NCBI RefSeq assembly: GCF_022761015.1
Contig: NZ_JAKWJQ010000003.1
Coordinates: 372,001-436,000, forward strand
Length of the DNA stretch: 64,000 nt
From: Humibacter sp. RRB41
GTDB taxonomy: Bacteria; Actinomycetota; Actinomycetes; Actinomycetales; Microbacteriaceae
Direction: 5' to 3'
Within the stretch, counting starts at the first letter, position 1. Each line of letters starts with the position of its first letter. Positions 19,729 to 29,113 of the stretch are shown here, in pieces. The notes under the pieces are model-generated. The model had not been told where the DNA came from. It saw only the letters and a program-made list of their open reading frames with translations, and searched no databases. A program made the position numbers and the translations under genes.

Positions 19729-20445
19729 GTGCCGAAGATCCCCAACCGTGCCAGCCCCCTCCCTCCCGAGGAGCGCAAAGCGGCCATCATCACCGCGGTC
19801 ATCCCTGTGATGATCGAGCACGGGGCATCCCTCACGTCGCGTCAGATCGCCGAGGCCGCCGGAGTGGCGGAGGGAACGATCTTCCGCGTCTTCGGTGACA
19901 AAGAGACTCTGCTGCGTGAAGCTGCGGACGCCTATCTCGACCCGGCCCCGCTGCAGGCGCACCTGCGCGAGATCGATCCGACACTGCCGCTGGAGGACAA
20001 GATCGGGGCGATTCTGCGGATGCTTCGCGACCGGTTCCACGGCGTGATCAGCATCATGTCGGCTCTCGGTTACACGGGAAGCGAACCGCCTCATCTGCAG
20101 CGCAGGTCGCCCCAGCAGGGCTCGGAGTACGTGGCGATCGTCTCGAAGCTCGTGGAGCCCGAGCTCGAGCGTCTCAATGTGCCTCCGGAGGACGTCGCGC
20201 CGTACCTGCGCCTGATGGCATTCGCCACCGCGATCCCCGTCTTCAATCGGACCATTCCGTTCGACGACGCCGAGCTCGCGCGATTGATCGTGTACGGCAT
20301 TGCGGGCGACTCAGCGGCGGGCGAAGAGGATGCCGCGGTCAAGCGAGCCGCCGTGCGCGCACGCACGCGGGACCGAACCTCCGAACCGCGGGGCGGGCCC
20401 GTCGCCGAATCCACTACGACCGAAGACCTGTCTGCCCATGTCTGA
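19729..20445 (+). CDS. TetR/AcrR-family transcriptional regulator
   Basis: 238 residues. Helix-turn-helix near residues 15-65 (RKAAIITAVIPVMIEHG, then TSRQIAEAAGVAEGTIFRVFGDKETLL) with a helical ligand-binding domain and a low-complexity Arg/Glu/Thr C-terminus. It starts the operon with two ABC half-transporters, 15 bases ahead of the first, and an inverted repeat overlaps its promoter. It therefore probably represses the exporter and itself. GTG start consistent with a leaderless transcript. Confidence 0.88.
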   Translation: MPKIPNRASPLPPEERKAAIITAVIPVMIEHGASLTSRQIAEAAGVAEGTIFRVFGDKETLLREAADAYLDPAPLQAHLREIDPTLPLEDKIGAILRMLRDRFHGVISIMSALGYTGSEPPHLQRRSPQQGSEYVAIVSKLVEPELERLNVPPEDVAPYLRLMAFATAIPVFNRTIPFDDAELARLIVYGIAGDSAAGEEDAAVKRAAVRARTRDRTSEPRGGPVAESTTTEDLSAHV

Positions 20446-20460
20446 AACCAGGACGACACC

Positions 20461-22194
20461 ATGTTGATGAAATTGCTCACGCACTACCTGCGGCCGCACT
20501 GGCCGCTGCTGGTCGGCGTCGTCGTCTTCCAGCTTCTGCAGTCCTTCGCCTCGCTGTACCTGCCGACGCTCAACGCGGACCTGATCGATCAGGGCGTGAT
20601 CAAGGGCGACACCGGCTACATCATGGCCAACGGCGGATTCATGCTCGTGATCACGCTCGGTCAGGTGGTCTGCAACATCGTCGCCGTCTACTTCGGCGCG
20701 AAGGCGGCCATGCGGCTCGGGCGCGATCTGCGAGGAGCGCTGTTCTCGCACGTCGGAGCGTTCTCCGAGCGCGAGGTCACGAAGTTCGGAGCGCCGTCCT
20801 TGATCACGCGCAACACGAATGACGTTCAGCAGGTGCAGATGCTCGTGCTGATGACCTGCACGCTCCTGGTCTCCGCGCCGATCCTCTGCATCGGCGGCAT
20901 CATTCTCGCGATGCAGCAGGATTTCGGGATGTCGTGGCTGATCGCGGTCAGCGTCCCGCTCCTGTTGATCTGCGTCGTTCTGATCATCTGGAGGATGGTG
21001 CCGCAGTTCCGCAAGATGCAGGTGCGGATCGACCAGGTCAACCGGGTTCTGCGGGAGCAGCTGACAGGCATCCGCGTCGTCCGTGCTTTCGTCCGTGAGG
21101 ACATCGAGCGCGACAGGTTCCGCACGGCGAACGCCGATGTCACGGAGACCGCTCTGAAGGCCGGACGTCTGATGGCGCTGATGTTCCCGACAGTGATGCT
21201 CGTTCTGAACATCTCCAGCGTCGCGGTGATCTGGTTCGGTGCCTTCCGCATCGACGACGGATCGCTCCAGGTCGGCACGTTGACCGCCTTCCTGAGCTAC
21301 CTGATGCAGATCTTGATGGGCGTGATGATGGCGACGTTCATGTTCGTCATGGTCCCGCGAGCGGCAGTGTGTGCAGATCGAATCGGCGAGGTGCTGCAGA
21401 CCGATTCGACGGTGAAGATGGCCGAGCACCCGGTGACCGAACTCGGCGAGCACGGCAGCGTCGAGCTCTTCGAGGTGGGGTTCGCCTACCCCGGCGCCGA
21501 GGACCCCGTGCTCAGCGACATCAACGTGCGCATCGAGCCTGGGCAGACCGTGGCCATCATCGGATCGACGGGTTCGGGCAAGACGACGCTGATCAACCTG
21601 CTGCCACGGCTCTTCGATGCGACGAGCGGCTCGGTGCTGATCGACGGCGTCGATGTCGCGGAGCTCGATGCCGACGTGCTGTGGTCCCGCATCGGGCTGG
21701 TGCCGCAGAAGCCGTACCTGTTCTCGGGCACCGTGGCATCCAATCTGCGCTACGGCGACCCGGATGCCGATGACGAGGCCCTTTGGCGCGCGCTCGAGAT
21801 CGCACAGGCGCGCGACTTCGTCGAGGCGATGGAGGGCGGCCTCGAAGCCGAGATCACACAAGGTGGCACGAACGTCTCCGGCGGGCAGAGGCAGCGGCTC
21901 GCCATCGCTCGAGCCCTCGTCAAGCGCGCGGAGATCTACGTCTTCGACGACTCGTTCTCGGCGCTCGACCTGGCGACGGATGCCCGTCTGCGGCGAGCAC
22001 TCAAGCAGAAGGAACGAGGTTCGACGTTCGTGATCGTCGCCCAGCGCGTCTCGACCATCATCGATGCCGACCAGATCCTGGTGCTCGAGAACGGACGGAT
22101 CGTCGGCGCAGGCACGCACGAGGAGTTGCTGGAGACATCCGAGACGTACGCGGAGATCGTGTCGTCCCAGCTCGCGGCGGAGGAAGCAGCATGA
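20461..22194 (+). CDS. ABC exporter half-transporter with degenerate catalytic residues
   Basis: 577 residues: six membrane helices fused to a nucleotide-binding domain. Walker A GSTGSGKTT and signature NVSGGQRQR are normal. The residue after the Walker B Asp is Asp instead of the catalytic Glu (VFDDSFSALD), and the switch histidine is Gln (VAQRVSTI). These are the changes seen in the non-canonical member of heterodimeric exporters such as LmrCD, BmrCD and TM287/288. It overlaps the next gene by four bases. The substrate is unknown; a multidrug or lipid exporter is likely. Confidence 0.92.
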   Translation: MLMKLLTHYLRPHWPLLVGVVVFQLLQSFASLYLPTLNADLIDQGVIKGDTGYIMANGGFMLVITLGQVVCNIVAVYFGAKAAMRLGRDLRGALFSHVGAFSEREVTKFGAPSLITRNTNDVQQVQMLVLMTCTLLVSAPILCIGGIILAMQQDFGMSWLIAVSVPLLLICVVLIIWRMVPQFRKMQVRIDQVNRVLREQLTGIRVVRAFVREDIERDRFRTANADVTETALKAGRLMALMFPTVMLVLNISSVAVIWFGAFRIDDGSLQVGTLTAFLSYLMQILMGVMMATFMFVMVPRAAVCADRIGEVLQTDSTVKMAEHPVTELGEHGSVELFEVGFAYPGAEDPVLSDINVRIEPGQTVAIIGSTGSGKTTLINLLPRLFDATSGSVLIDGVDVAELDADVLWSRIGLVPQKPYLFSGTVASNLRYGDPDADDEALWRALEIAQARDFVEAMEGGLEAEITQGGTNVSGGQRQRLAIARALVKRAEIYVFDDSFSALDLATDARLRRALKQKERGSTFVIVAQRVSTIIDADQILVLENGRIVGAGTHEELLETSETYAEIVSSQLAAEEAA

Positions 22195-24164
22195 GCGAGA
22201 CCCGAACGACGACGGAACGCCCGCCGGCTCCACGCCGTGGCCCCGGTGGCGGCGGCCCCTTCGGAGGAGCTGGCATGCCCGCCGAGAAGGCGCAGAATTT
22301 CGGCCCGAGCGCGAAGCGGCTCGCCGGACGTCTTCGGCCTGAGGCCATCGGGCTGGTGTTCGTCGTGATCCTCACGGTGATCAGCGTCACGTGCTCGGTA
22401 CTGGGCCCGAAGCTGCTCGGTGAAGGCACCAACATCATCGTCGCGGGCTTCATCTCCAAGAGCTTGCCGGCCGGAACGTCCAAGGCGCAGGTGCTGGAGG
22501 GCATGCGCAAGAACGGCCAGGGACAGATGGCCGACATGCTCAGCGGCGTGAACCTGAACCCCGGTCACGGCATCGACTTCACGGCGTTGTCGCACATTCT
22601 GATGCTGGTGCTCGCGCTCTATGTCGCGGCATCCGTGTTCAGCTGGCTGCAGGCATACATCCTGAACGGGATCACGATGCGCACCGTCTACCGGCTGCGC
22701 AAGGAGGTCGAGGAGAAGATCCACCGGCTGCCGCTGAAGTACTTCGACTCCATGCAGCGCGGAGAGCTCCTCAGCCGTGTGACGAACGACATCGACAACA
22801 TCCAGCAGAGCCTTCAACAGACCATGAGCCAGGTGGTCACGTCACTGCTGACCGTGCTCGGCGTGCTCGTCATCATGTTCGTGATCTCGCCCCTGCTCGC
22901 GCTGATCGCGCTCGTGTCGGTGCCGATCACGATCGTCGTGACCATGGTGATCGCGAAGCGCTCGCAGAAGATGTTCGTCGCGCAGTGGAAGAACACCGGC
23001 ATGCTCAATGCGCAGATCGAGGAGACCTTCACCGGTCACGCGATCGTGAAGGTCTTCGGCAGGCAGCGCGAGGTGAATGCGAAGTTCGCGACGAAGAACG
23101 AGGAACTGTACAGGGCGAGCTTCGGTGCGCAGTTCGTCTCCGGCATCATCATGCCGTCGATGACGTTCGTCGGAAACCTCGTCTACGTGGGGATCGCCGT
23201 CGTCGGCGGCTTGCAGGTCGCCGCCGGCGCCATCCAGATCGGAGACGTTCAGGCGTTCATCCAGTACTCGCGGCAGTTCACTCAGCCGCTCGCCCAGCTC
23301 GGATCGATGGCCAACCTGCTGCAGTCGGGCGTTGCGTCGTCCGAGCGCGTCTTCGCGTTGCTGGATGCCGACGAACAGTCCGAGGATCCGGAGCAGCCGG
23401 CGAGCATCGGGACGACCAAGGGCCGTCTCGAGTTCGACGACGTGTCCTTCCGCTACGTCGATGACAAGCCATTGATCGATGATCTGTCCCTCGTCGCCGA
23501 GCCGGGGCAGACGGTCGCGATCGTCGGTCCTACCGGGGCCGGCAAGACGACACTGGTGAATCTCATCATGCGGTTCTACGAAGTCGACTCAGGACGGATC
23601 ACCCTCGACGGCACCGACATCACCGAGATGACCAGGCGCGACCTGCGAAGCAGGGTGGGCATGGTGTTGCAGGACACCTGGCTGTTCGCGGGAACGATCA
23701 GAGAGAACATCGCGTACGGCAGGCCGGATGCGACGGAAGACGAGATCATCGCCGCCGCCCAGGCCAGCTATGTCGACCGATTCGTGCGATCGCTGCCAGA
23801 CGGCTACGACACGCGCCTCGACGACGACGCCTCGAACGTGAGCGCGGGCGAGAAGCAGCTGCTGACCATCGCCAGGGCTTTCCTGGCGCGGCCGAGCGTG
23901 CTCATCCTCGACGAGGCGACGAGCTCGGTCGACACCCGCACCGAGCTGCTCGTGCAGAAGGCGATGAGCGCTCTGCGCGCCGGTCGCACAAGCTTCGTGA
24001 TCGCCCACCGGCTCTCCACGATTCGCGACGCCGATCTCATCCTGGTCATGGAGTCGGGGTCGATCGTCGAACAGGGGACGCACTCACAGCTGCTCGCGGC
24101 GGGTGGCGCCTACTACTCGTTGTACAACGCACAATTCGCCGGAGCGGTCATCGACGACGTGTGA
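22191..24164 (+). CDS. ABC exporter half-transporter, canonical ATPase partner
   Basis: 657 residues. A Pro/Gly-rich N-terminal tail (RRGPGGGGPFGGAGMP) precedes six membrane helices and an ATPase domain. Walker A is GPTGAGKTT, Walker B with catalytic Glu is LILDEATSSVD, and the switch His is present (IAHRLSTI). The signature is altered to NVSAGEKQ. Together with the preceding protein this gives one working and one degenerate ATP site. A periplasm-side insertion of about 60 residues sits between helices 1 and 2. The ATG at 22191 overlaps the stop of its partner. Confidence 0.93.
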   Translation: MSETRTTTERPPAPRRGPGGGGPFGGAGMPAEKAQNFGPSAKRLAGRLRPEAIGLVFVVILTVISVTCSVLGPKLLGEGTNIIVAGFISKSLPAGTSKAQVLEGMRKNGQGQMADMLSGVNLNPGHGIDFTALSHILMLVLALYVAASVFSWLQAYILNGITMRTVYRLRKEVEEKIHRLPLKYFDSMQRGELLSRVTNDIDNIQQSLQQTMSQVVTSLLTVLGVLVIMFVISPLLALIALVSVPITIVVTMVIAKRSQKMFVAQWKNTGMLNAQIEETFTGHAIVKVFGRQREVNAKFATKNEELYRASFGAQFVSGIIMPSMTFVGNLVYVGIAVVGGLQVAAGAIQIGDVQAFIQYSRQFTQPLAQLGSMANLLQSGVASSERVFALLDADEQSEDPEQPASIGTTKGRLEFDDVSFRYVDDKPLIDDLSLVAEPGQTVAIVGPTGAGKTTLVNLIMRFYEVDSGRITLDGTDITEMTRRDLRSRVGMVLQDTWLFAGTIRENIAYGRPDATEDEIIAAAQASYVDRFVRSLPDGYDTRLDDDASNVSAGEKQLLTIARAFLARPSVLILDEATSSVDTRTELLVQKAMSALRAGRTSFVIAHRLSTIRDADLILVMESGSIVEQGTHSQLLAAGGAYYSLYNAQFAGAVIDDV

Positions 24165-24166
24165 TC

Positions 24167-24208
24167 GACGGCTGGTGGGCGACGCATCGCCGTCGCCCAC
24201 CAGCCGTC
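24167..24208 (+). terminator. Strong hairpin terminator after the ABC exporter operon
   Basis: Perfect 18-bp arms (24167-24184 and 24191-24208) around a six-base loop begin two bases after the exporter stop codon. The following TTCCCCTCCC is only weakly T-rich, typical of high-GC actinobacterial terminators. Confidence 0.7.
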
Positions 24209-24297
24209 TTCCCCTCCCGGGTCGCCTGATCGAGACGAAGTCCACGGATGCCGATTGCCGCCGAGTCCGGTGGTCGGCGCCGGGCACGCTGGTGGCC

Positions 24298-25416
24298 ATG
24301 CCCGATCACGTCATCGCACCAGACACTGTTTCGCTTCTCGCGCTCGTGCCCGAGTTGGTCGGATTCCAGCCGCGCGCAAGCCTCGTGCTCGTCACGTTCC
24401 GGGATGGTCTGTCCGGTGGCACGCTCCGCGTCGACCTTCCGCCAGGGGCCGACGATCTCGATGAGGAGAACTGCGAGAACCTGCGCCGTTTCGCCGCCAC
24501 GCTGATCGGGATGGTGTGCAAGGTGCGCGGGGCCGACGCGCTGCTCGCTGTCGCGTACAGCGACGCCTCGTGTGCCGACGGCGCTCCGGCAGCAGGGTTG
24601 GCGCGGGAGTTGCGGCAGGCGGCATCCACTGCCGGCTTCCCGCTGCTCGACCTTCTCTACGTTGCCGCGGACGGCTGGGGAGACTACGAGCAAGGACGAC
24701 GCGGTGATCGTGGCGCGCTCGACAGCGCGCTCTGGGTGCGAAGAACCGATTCCGATGCTGGGCGTCTTCGTCGCTCTCCGCGCGAGGAGGCGGCGTTGCC
24801 CGCGGTCGCGCCGAAGGAGCGTTCGCGCACCGCAGAGGCATTGGAGGTGTTGCGCAGCAAGGCGGAGCAACCCGATCCGATCTGGTTCGCGGAATACAGC
24901 GCGGGGTGGCGCGAGGAAGAAGTGGGAGCGATCGTCACAGCGCTCACGGCTCACGTGCTCTCTTACCCGTGGGCGCGTGACGTGGTGCTGTTCACCTGGG
25001 GATGGGGCGTGCACGAAGGGCGGCGTGCACTTCGTTTCCAGGAACGTCACTCCCGCGGGGAGCCTGTCGACGACGAGGAGATCGCGATGGCACTTGCCGG
25101 GCAGAGCTCGTTGCGCAGACCGTCGACGCCCAGGGTGGAGCGAGCGATCCGGCTTCTGCGCGAGGTGGCCGCCAGGCTCACCGGAGCGGACCGTGCTCCT
25201 GCCCTCGCCTCCCTCGCCTGGCTGAACTGGGCGCTCGGGCGTGGGTCGCTCGCGGGTGAATACGTCGAGCAGGCACGAGCTGTCGACCCCGGCTACTCGT
25301 TCGCCGAACTCGTGGAGACGATGCTCACCGCCGGCATGCTGCCCGAGTGGGTCTTCCGCGAGCCGCAGGCGTCGAGGCAGGCACGACGCGCTGCCGCCAG
25401 GGGGAGGCGGGCGTGA
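24298..25416 (+). CDS. DUF4192 family protein
   Basis: 372 residues matching the actinobacterial DUF4192 family, whose hallmark is the N-terminal ALVPELVGFQPRASLVLVTF followed by the GTLRVDLPP strand. The C-terminal third (RLTGADRAPALASLAWLNWALGRGSLAGEYVEQA) looks like a tetratricopeptide-type helical repeat. No catalytic role is known. ATG 24298 was chosen because the family begins just there; the in-frame upstream sequence overlaps the terminator hairpin. It is the first plus-strand gene before the FHA/PP2C/kinase cluster, but a promoter-like TACACT box separates it from the cluster. Confidence 0.8.
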   Translation: MPDHVIAPDTVSLLALVPELVGFQPRASLVLVTFRDGLSGGTLRVDLPPGADDLDEENCENLRRFAATLIGMVCKVRGADALLAVAYSDASCADGAPAAGLARELRQAASTAGFPLLDLLYVAADGWGDYEQGRRGDRGALDSALWVRRTDSDAGRLRRSPREEAALPAVAPKERSRTAEALEVLRSKAEQPDPIWFAEYSAGWREEEVGAIVTALTAHVLSYPWARDVVLFTWGWGVHEGRRALRFQERHSRGEPVDDEEIAMALAGQSSLRRPSTPRVERAIRLLREVAARLTGADRAPALASLAWLNWALGRGSLAGEYVEQARAVDPGYSFAELVETMLTAGMLPEWVFREPQASRQARRAAARGRRA

Positions 25417-25425
25417 CGACCTCAC

Positions 25426-25431
25426 TACACT
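25426..25431 (+). promoter_or_regulatory. TACACT -10 box ahead of the FHA gene
   Basis: TACACT lies 62 bases before the GTG at 25494, with a purine-rich AAGAGGGA ribosome-binding site in between. It could start the FHA-PP2C-kinase transcript. Confidence 0.35.
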
Positions 25432-25493
25432 CGGGGAACGACGGCGAGCCATGCGCACGGTGAGGTTCGAATGGTCGGAGAAGAGGGACGGCT

Positions 25494-26696
25494 GTGGTCG
25501 ATGCCCGGCAGCCCGCCGCACCGAGAGGCGGCAGGGTGTACGTCTCGCCACCACGACCGCCGGAGGACGACTGGATCACGGTCGCGGCCGAGTCGTTCCT
25601 GGCAGTGATCGAGGCCGGCGACGGCGATCGCGGCGTCGGAGAGCTCATTCGCCTCGCGAGGCTCGAGGATGCCGCGCTCGAGACGATCGTCTCGGCCATT
25701 CCGATCGGAGTCGGTGGTACCGATTCGTTCGCCGTCGTGCACTTCGACCGCGCTGAAGAGTCTGTCGACGGTGGGGAAGGCGTCGGTCGACGCATCACGG
25801 CCGTCGCGCGCGGCAGGGCGGTCGTCGACGTCTTCTCCGACGGAGGATCGCGCCGGTTCTGGTCGTCGGGCGTTCAGCCGTGGTTGATCGCCACCTTTCG
25901 CGACGTGATCGCCGTTGAGCTGGGAGGCCCGGCCAGGCGCACGGATGCCGTCGCACGGCTCGTCCCGCAAGCGCGGCCGATCGAGACGGGAGTGTCACAC
26001 GTCGGCGCGGTGCTCTGGTCGGCGACAGACGTGCGGCCGGCGGATGCCGACGGTACGAGCTCTGCGTACCTGCGACCCGGCGCCGCTCTCGACGAGGACA
26101 CGGTTCGCAGCGTCGTGATCGACGAGGACGTCGCTGACGCCGCCGCGGATACTGCCGCTGCCGCGGAGGAGACGGTGCGCCGACCCCCGGCGTGGCCGCA
26201 GGGCGAGCCGCAGCCGGTCGACAACGGACCGGATGAGGAGACGGTGGTGCGGCCGCCTGCGCTGGGGGAAGCCGGCGGACCGGTCGATGCCACGGAGTCC
26301 GATGCCACGGAGTCCGGGGAAGCATCGTCAGAGGAAGCAGAGGTCGAGCATCCGACTTCGGTTCTGGTCGGCGTGCACGGTGCGCACGCCGTGCTCCTCG
26401 ATGCGCCCATCATCTTCGGACGACGGCCGACGGGGACGGCGCGTGGGGGCATCCCGCCGCTGCTTGTGACTGTGGCCTCGCGCGACGCTCTCGTCTCTGC
26501 CTCCCACGTCAGGGTGGAGCGGGCCGGAAGAGTCGTTGTGGTCACAGACCTGCGGTCGAGGAACGGGACTGCAGTCATCCTTCCCGGAGCAGCGCCACGT
26601 CGCCTGCGTCCTGGGGAGTCCTTCGCAGTGCCTGGCGCGGCAGAGATCGATATCGGTGACGGTACTATCATCGAGATCACCCCGGTGACGCCGTGA
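25494..26696 (+). CDS. FHA-domain protein
   Basis: 400 residues. The first about 180 residues form an uncharacterised alpha/beta region (WITVAAESFLAVIEAGDGDRGVGELIRLA). Residues 190-285 are an acidic, Ala/Pro/Glu-rich linker with repeated ATESDATESG. The C-terminal about 105 residues are a forkhead-associated domain: FGRRPTG, SASHVRVERAGRVVVVTDL, and SRNGTAVI, which contain the Gly-Arg, Ser-x-x-His and Asn-Gly residues that read phosphothreonine. It lies directly before a PP2C phosphatase and a Ser/Thr kinase, so phosphorylated cluster proteins are its likely partners. GTG start with AAGAGGGA upstream. Confidence 0.85.
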   Translation: MVDARQPAAPRGGRVYVSPPRPPEDDWITVAAESFLAVIEAGDGDRGVGELIRLARLEDAALETIVSAIPIGVGGTDSFAVVHFDRAEESVDGGEGVGRRITAVARGRAVVDVFSDGGSRRFWSSGVQPWLIATFRDVIAVELGGPARRTDAVARLVPQARPIETGVSHVGAVLWSATDVRPADADGTSSAYLRPGAALDEDTVRSVVIDEDVADAAADTAAAAEETVRRPPAWPQGEPQPVDNGPDEETVVRPPALGEAGGPVDATESDATESGEASSEEAEVEHPTSVLVGVHGAHAVLLDAPIIFGRRPTGTARGGIPPLLVTVASRDALVSASHVRVERAGRVVVVTDLRSRNGTAVILPGAAPRRLRPGESFAVPGAAEIDIGDGTIIEITPVTP

Positions 26697-26764
26697 ACCC
26701 ACGTCAGAGGGGGTGGCGATTGCCGGTCGCCGGCGTTGCGCACGACACCCGAGAGGACGCGTAA

Positions 26765-27592
26765 GTGACTCAGATCGGGCGCAGCAGCAGGCGCCATCAC
26801 ATCGCCGTGCCGGGCAAAGACGGTGCCCGCATCACGCTCACGTGGGCGGCGCTGACCGACAAGGGATACCGCCGAGCGGTCAACGAGGACAGTCTGATCG
26901 CCAAGTCGCCGATCTTCGCCGTCGCAGACGGGATGGGTGGGCATGCTGCGGGCGACTTCGCCAGTTCCGCGGTCGTGACGCGGCTCGCCGAGCACGTCTC
27001 AGCGCCTTTCATCGGCGAGGAGGGCGTGGACACCGCGCTCAAGGACGCCGTCGACGACATGACCAAAGGCGTCGGCCAAACCGACCTCGGAACGGGCACA
27101 ACCGTCACGGGTTTCGCGCTCACCATGGCGGAGGGCGAACCGAATTGGCTCGTCTTCAACATCGGCGATTCGCGAGTGTACGAATTGGAAGAGGGCGAGC
27201 TGCGTCAGCTCACCGTCGACCATTCGATCGTCCAGGAGCTTCTCGATGCCGGCGCGATCACACCGTCGGAGGCCGAGGTGCACCCGCACTCCAACGTGAT
27301 CACTCGGGCCGTGGGCTTCAACGAAGAGCCCGTGCCCGACTTCAGTCTGGTTCCGGTCACCGCGGGAACCAGACTGCTCGCCTGCTCCGACGGGCTGACG
27401 AAGGAACTCACCGAGCACGGAATCCGGCATTACCTCACGGTGGGGACCAGCCCGCTCGACGCGGCGGGACAACTGATGGATGCCGCGCTCGGCAACGGCG
27501 GACGCGACAACGTCACCGTCGTGGTGGTCGACGTCATGGAGACCCCCGATTCGCCCAAACCGAGCGGCAGGCGCGGCTCTCAGCGACGCTGA
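26765..27592 (+). CDS. PP2C-family protein Ser/Thr phosphatase
   Basis: 275-residue metal-dependent phosphatase with the bacterial PP2C motifs in order: DKGYRRAVNED (D42), FAVADGMGGHAAGDFAS (metal-binding D55), FNIGDSRVYEL, ITRAVG, LLACSDGLTKEL, and GRDNVTVVVVDV. No membrane segment is present, so it acts in the cytoplasm, unlike PstP of mycobacteria which has a membrane anchor. It is followed by the Ser/Thr kinase it probably opposes. GTG start at 26765; the preceding GAGAGGACGC may serve as ribosome-binding site. Confidence 0.93.
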   Translation: MTQIGRSSRRHHIAVPGKDGARITLTWAALTDKGYRRAVNEDSLIAKSPIFAVADGMGGHAAGDFASSAVVTRLAEHVSAPFIGEEGVDTALKDAVDDMTKGVGQTDLGTGTTVTGFALTMAEGEPNWLVFNIGDSRVYELEEGELRQLTVDHSIVQELLDAGAITPSEAEVHPHSNVITRAVGFNEEPVPDFSLVPVTAGTRLLACSDGLTKELTEHGIRHYLTVGTSPLDAAGQLMDAALGNGGRDNVTVVVVDVMETPDSPKPSGRRGSQRR

Positions 27593-27648
27593 GCAGTGCC
27601 GGGCAAACCCTCGCGGCTACCCCCGAGTCGGTCCGCCCCGGCCTTGCC

Positions 27649-27654
27649 TACAAT
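27649..27654 (+). promoter_or_regulatory. TACAAT -10 box ahead of the Ser/Thr kinase
   Basis: TACAAT is close to the consensus and lies 55 bases before the kinase ATG at 27710, in the 117-base gap after the phosphatase. No clear -35 is visible. Confidence 0.4.
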
Positions 27655-27709
27655 GGGTGAACGTTTCTCAGGCCGGGGAGCGTGAACGAGAAGGCGAACG
27701 GGAGGCGGC

Positions 27710-29113
27710 ATGGCCAAGAGGTTGCCGTCGACGCCGCCCAACCTTCCCGGATTCTCCTACGTGCGAGCGCTCGGTTCCGGCGGCTTCGCCGACGTGTTCC
27801 TGTACGAGCAGAACATGCCGCGACGGCAGGTCGCCGTGAAGGTGCTGCTGGCCGAAGTGGTCACCCCCAGCGTGCGGCAGATGTTCCAGGCCGAGGCCAA
27901 TCTGATGGCGCAGTTGAGCGCGCATCCTGCGGTGCTCACGGTGTATCAGGCGAGCGTTGCCTCCGACGGCAGGCCCTACCTTGTCATGGAGCTGTGCTCG
28001 CCTACGCTGAGCCAGCGATACCGCATGACGCCGCTCGGCGTTCCCGAGGCGCTGTCGATCGGCGTCAAGATCGCAGGGGCGGTCGAGACGGCCCATCGCG
28101 CAGGCGTTCTGCACCGCGACGTGAAGCCGTCGAACATCCTGACCACGGCATATGGGCATCCGGTGCTCTCGGATTTCGGCATCGCGGCGACCTTGGGCGA
28201 TGCGGAGCTGGCAGAAGCCGTGGGGATGTCCGTTCCCTGGTCGGCGCCCGAGGTGCTCACCGATGACACGACGGGAACCGTCGCGAGCGAGGTCTGGGCT
28301 CTCGGCGCGACGATCTACTCGCTGATCGCCGGCCGGTCGCCGTTCGAGGTCGTGGGGACGGAGAACTCGTCCGCCCAGCTGATCACCCGCATCAGACGCG
28401 CGAAGCCAGAGCCGATCGGGCGTGCCGATGTGCCAGCCAGGCTCGAGGCCGTGCTGCGACGATCGATGTCTCGCAAGCCGGAGGCGCGGCAGCACAGTGT
28501 TCTCGAGCTGATCCGCGACCTGCAGTCGGTCGAGGCGGAGCTCGGTTTCGTACCGACACCGGCCGATCTGTCGGTGGACGAATGGGCAGCGGCGATCGCC
28601 GTCGACGATGACGACCGGACCAGAGTGAAGGGCGTCGTCGCCGCGTCGTCCGCGGATCGCCGTCGTCGTCGTCGCGGGGAGCAGACCTCCGGTTCCGATC
28701 GCACTGTGGTGCGAGAAACGGGCGCCGGCACCTCTGACCGTCATTCCACCCCGCTCGGTGTGCGCGGAGCATGGCTGATCGCCGCGTGCGTCGTTCTCGG
28801 TGCGGCGTTCGTCGTCACCCTGACCGTCGTGCTGCTGCGGGTCAGCGCTCCGGCCGACATCCCCGCCGTGCACGACGTCAGCGGCAGGTCTGCCGGCGGA
28901 ACGATCGAGTTCAGCTGGCAAGACCCCGGTCTCGCGGCCAACGACGAGTACCAGGTGAGCGTCGACGGCGGCGCACCGAGCCTGCAGCGCGGCACGACCT
29001 TCACCGTCGACAGCGACAACCGCAGGGTGTGCCTCACGGTCACCGTCAATCGAGCGGGACGCACGGGGGCGCCGAGCTCGCCGAAGTGCGTCGATCCGGC
29101 GGCCGCGCAGTGA
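27710..29113 (+). CDS. Transmembrane Ser/Thr protein kinase with Fn3-like external domain
   Basis: 467 residues. Kinase domain about 14-280: glycine loop LGSGGFADV (21-29), K44 in VAVKV, H135-R136-D137 in LHRDVKPSN, D155-F156-G157, and SAPEVL. A basic juxtamembrane stretch (RRRRRRG) and one membrane helix (WLIAACVVLGAAFVVTLTVVLL, about 353-378) lead to an external domain of about 85 residues (GGTIEFSWQDPGLAANDEYQVSV) that looks fibronectin-III-like, not PASTA. That makes it unlike the PknB cell-wall sensor. Its stop overlaps the GTG of the giant Ig/Fn3 protein, so the two are translationally coupled. GGGAGGCGGC precedes the ATG. Confidence 0.93.
   Translation: MAKRLPSTPPNLPGFSYVRALGSGGFADVFLYEQNMPRRQVAVKVLLAEVVTPSVRQMFQAEANLMAQLSAHPAVLTVYQASVASDGRPYLVMELCSPTLSQRYRMTPLGVPEALSIGVKIAGAVETAHRAGVLHRDVKPSNILTTAYGHPVLSDFGIAATLGDAELAEAVGMSVPWSAPEVLTDDTTGTVASEVWALGATIYSLIAGRSPFEVVGTENSSAQLITRIRRAKPEPIGRADVPARLEAVLRRSMSRKPEARQHSVLELIRDLQSVEAELGFVPTPADLSVDEWAAAIAVDDDDRTRVKGVVAASSADRRRRRRGEQTSGSDRTVVRETGAGTSDRHSTPLGVRGAWLIAACVVLGAAFVVTLTVVLLRVSAPADIPAVHDVSGRSAGGTIEFSWQDPGLAANDEYQVSVDGGAPSLQRGTTFTVDSDNRRVCLTVTVNRAGRTGAPSSPKCVDPAAAQ

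Noticed and set aside
20311-22233. 640-codon minus-strand open frame opposite the first ABC half-transporter
   Set aside because: His/Asp/Arg-rich with no domain, fully antisense to a clear ABC exporter, no promoter or ribosome-binding site.
24103-24297. N-terminal extension of the DUF4192 gene
   Set aside because: It would start inside the ABC exporter gene and include the terminator hairpin; the family sequence begins at 24298.
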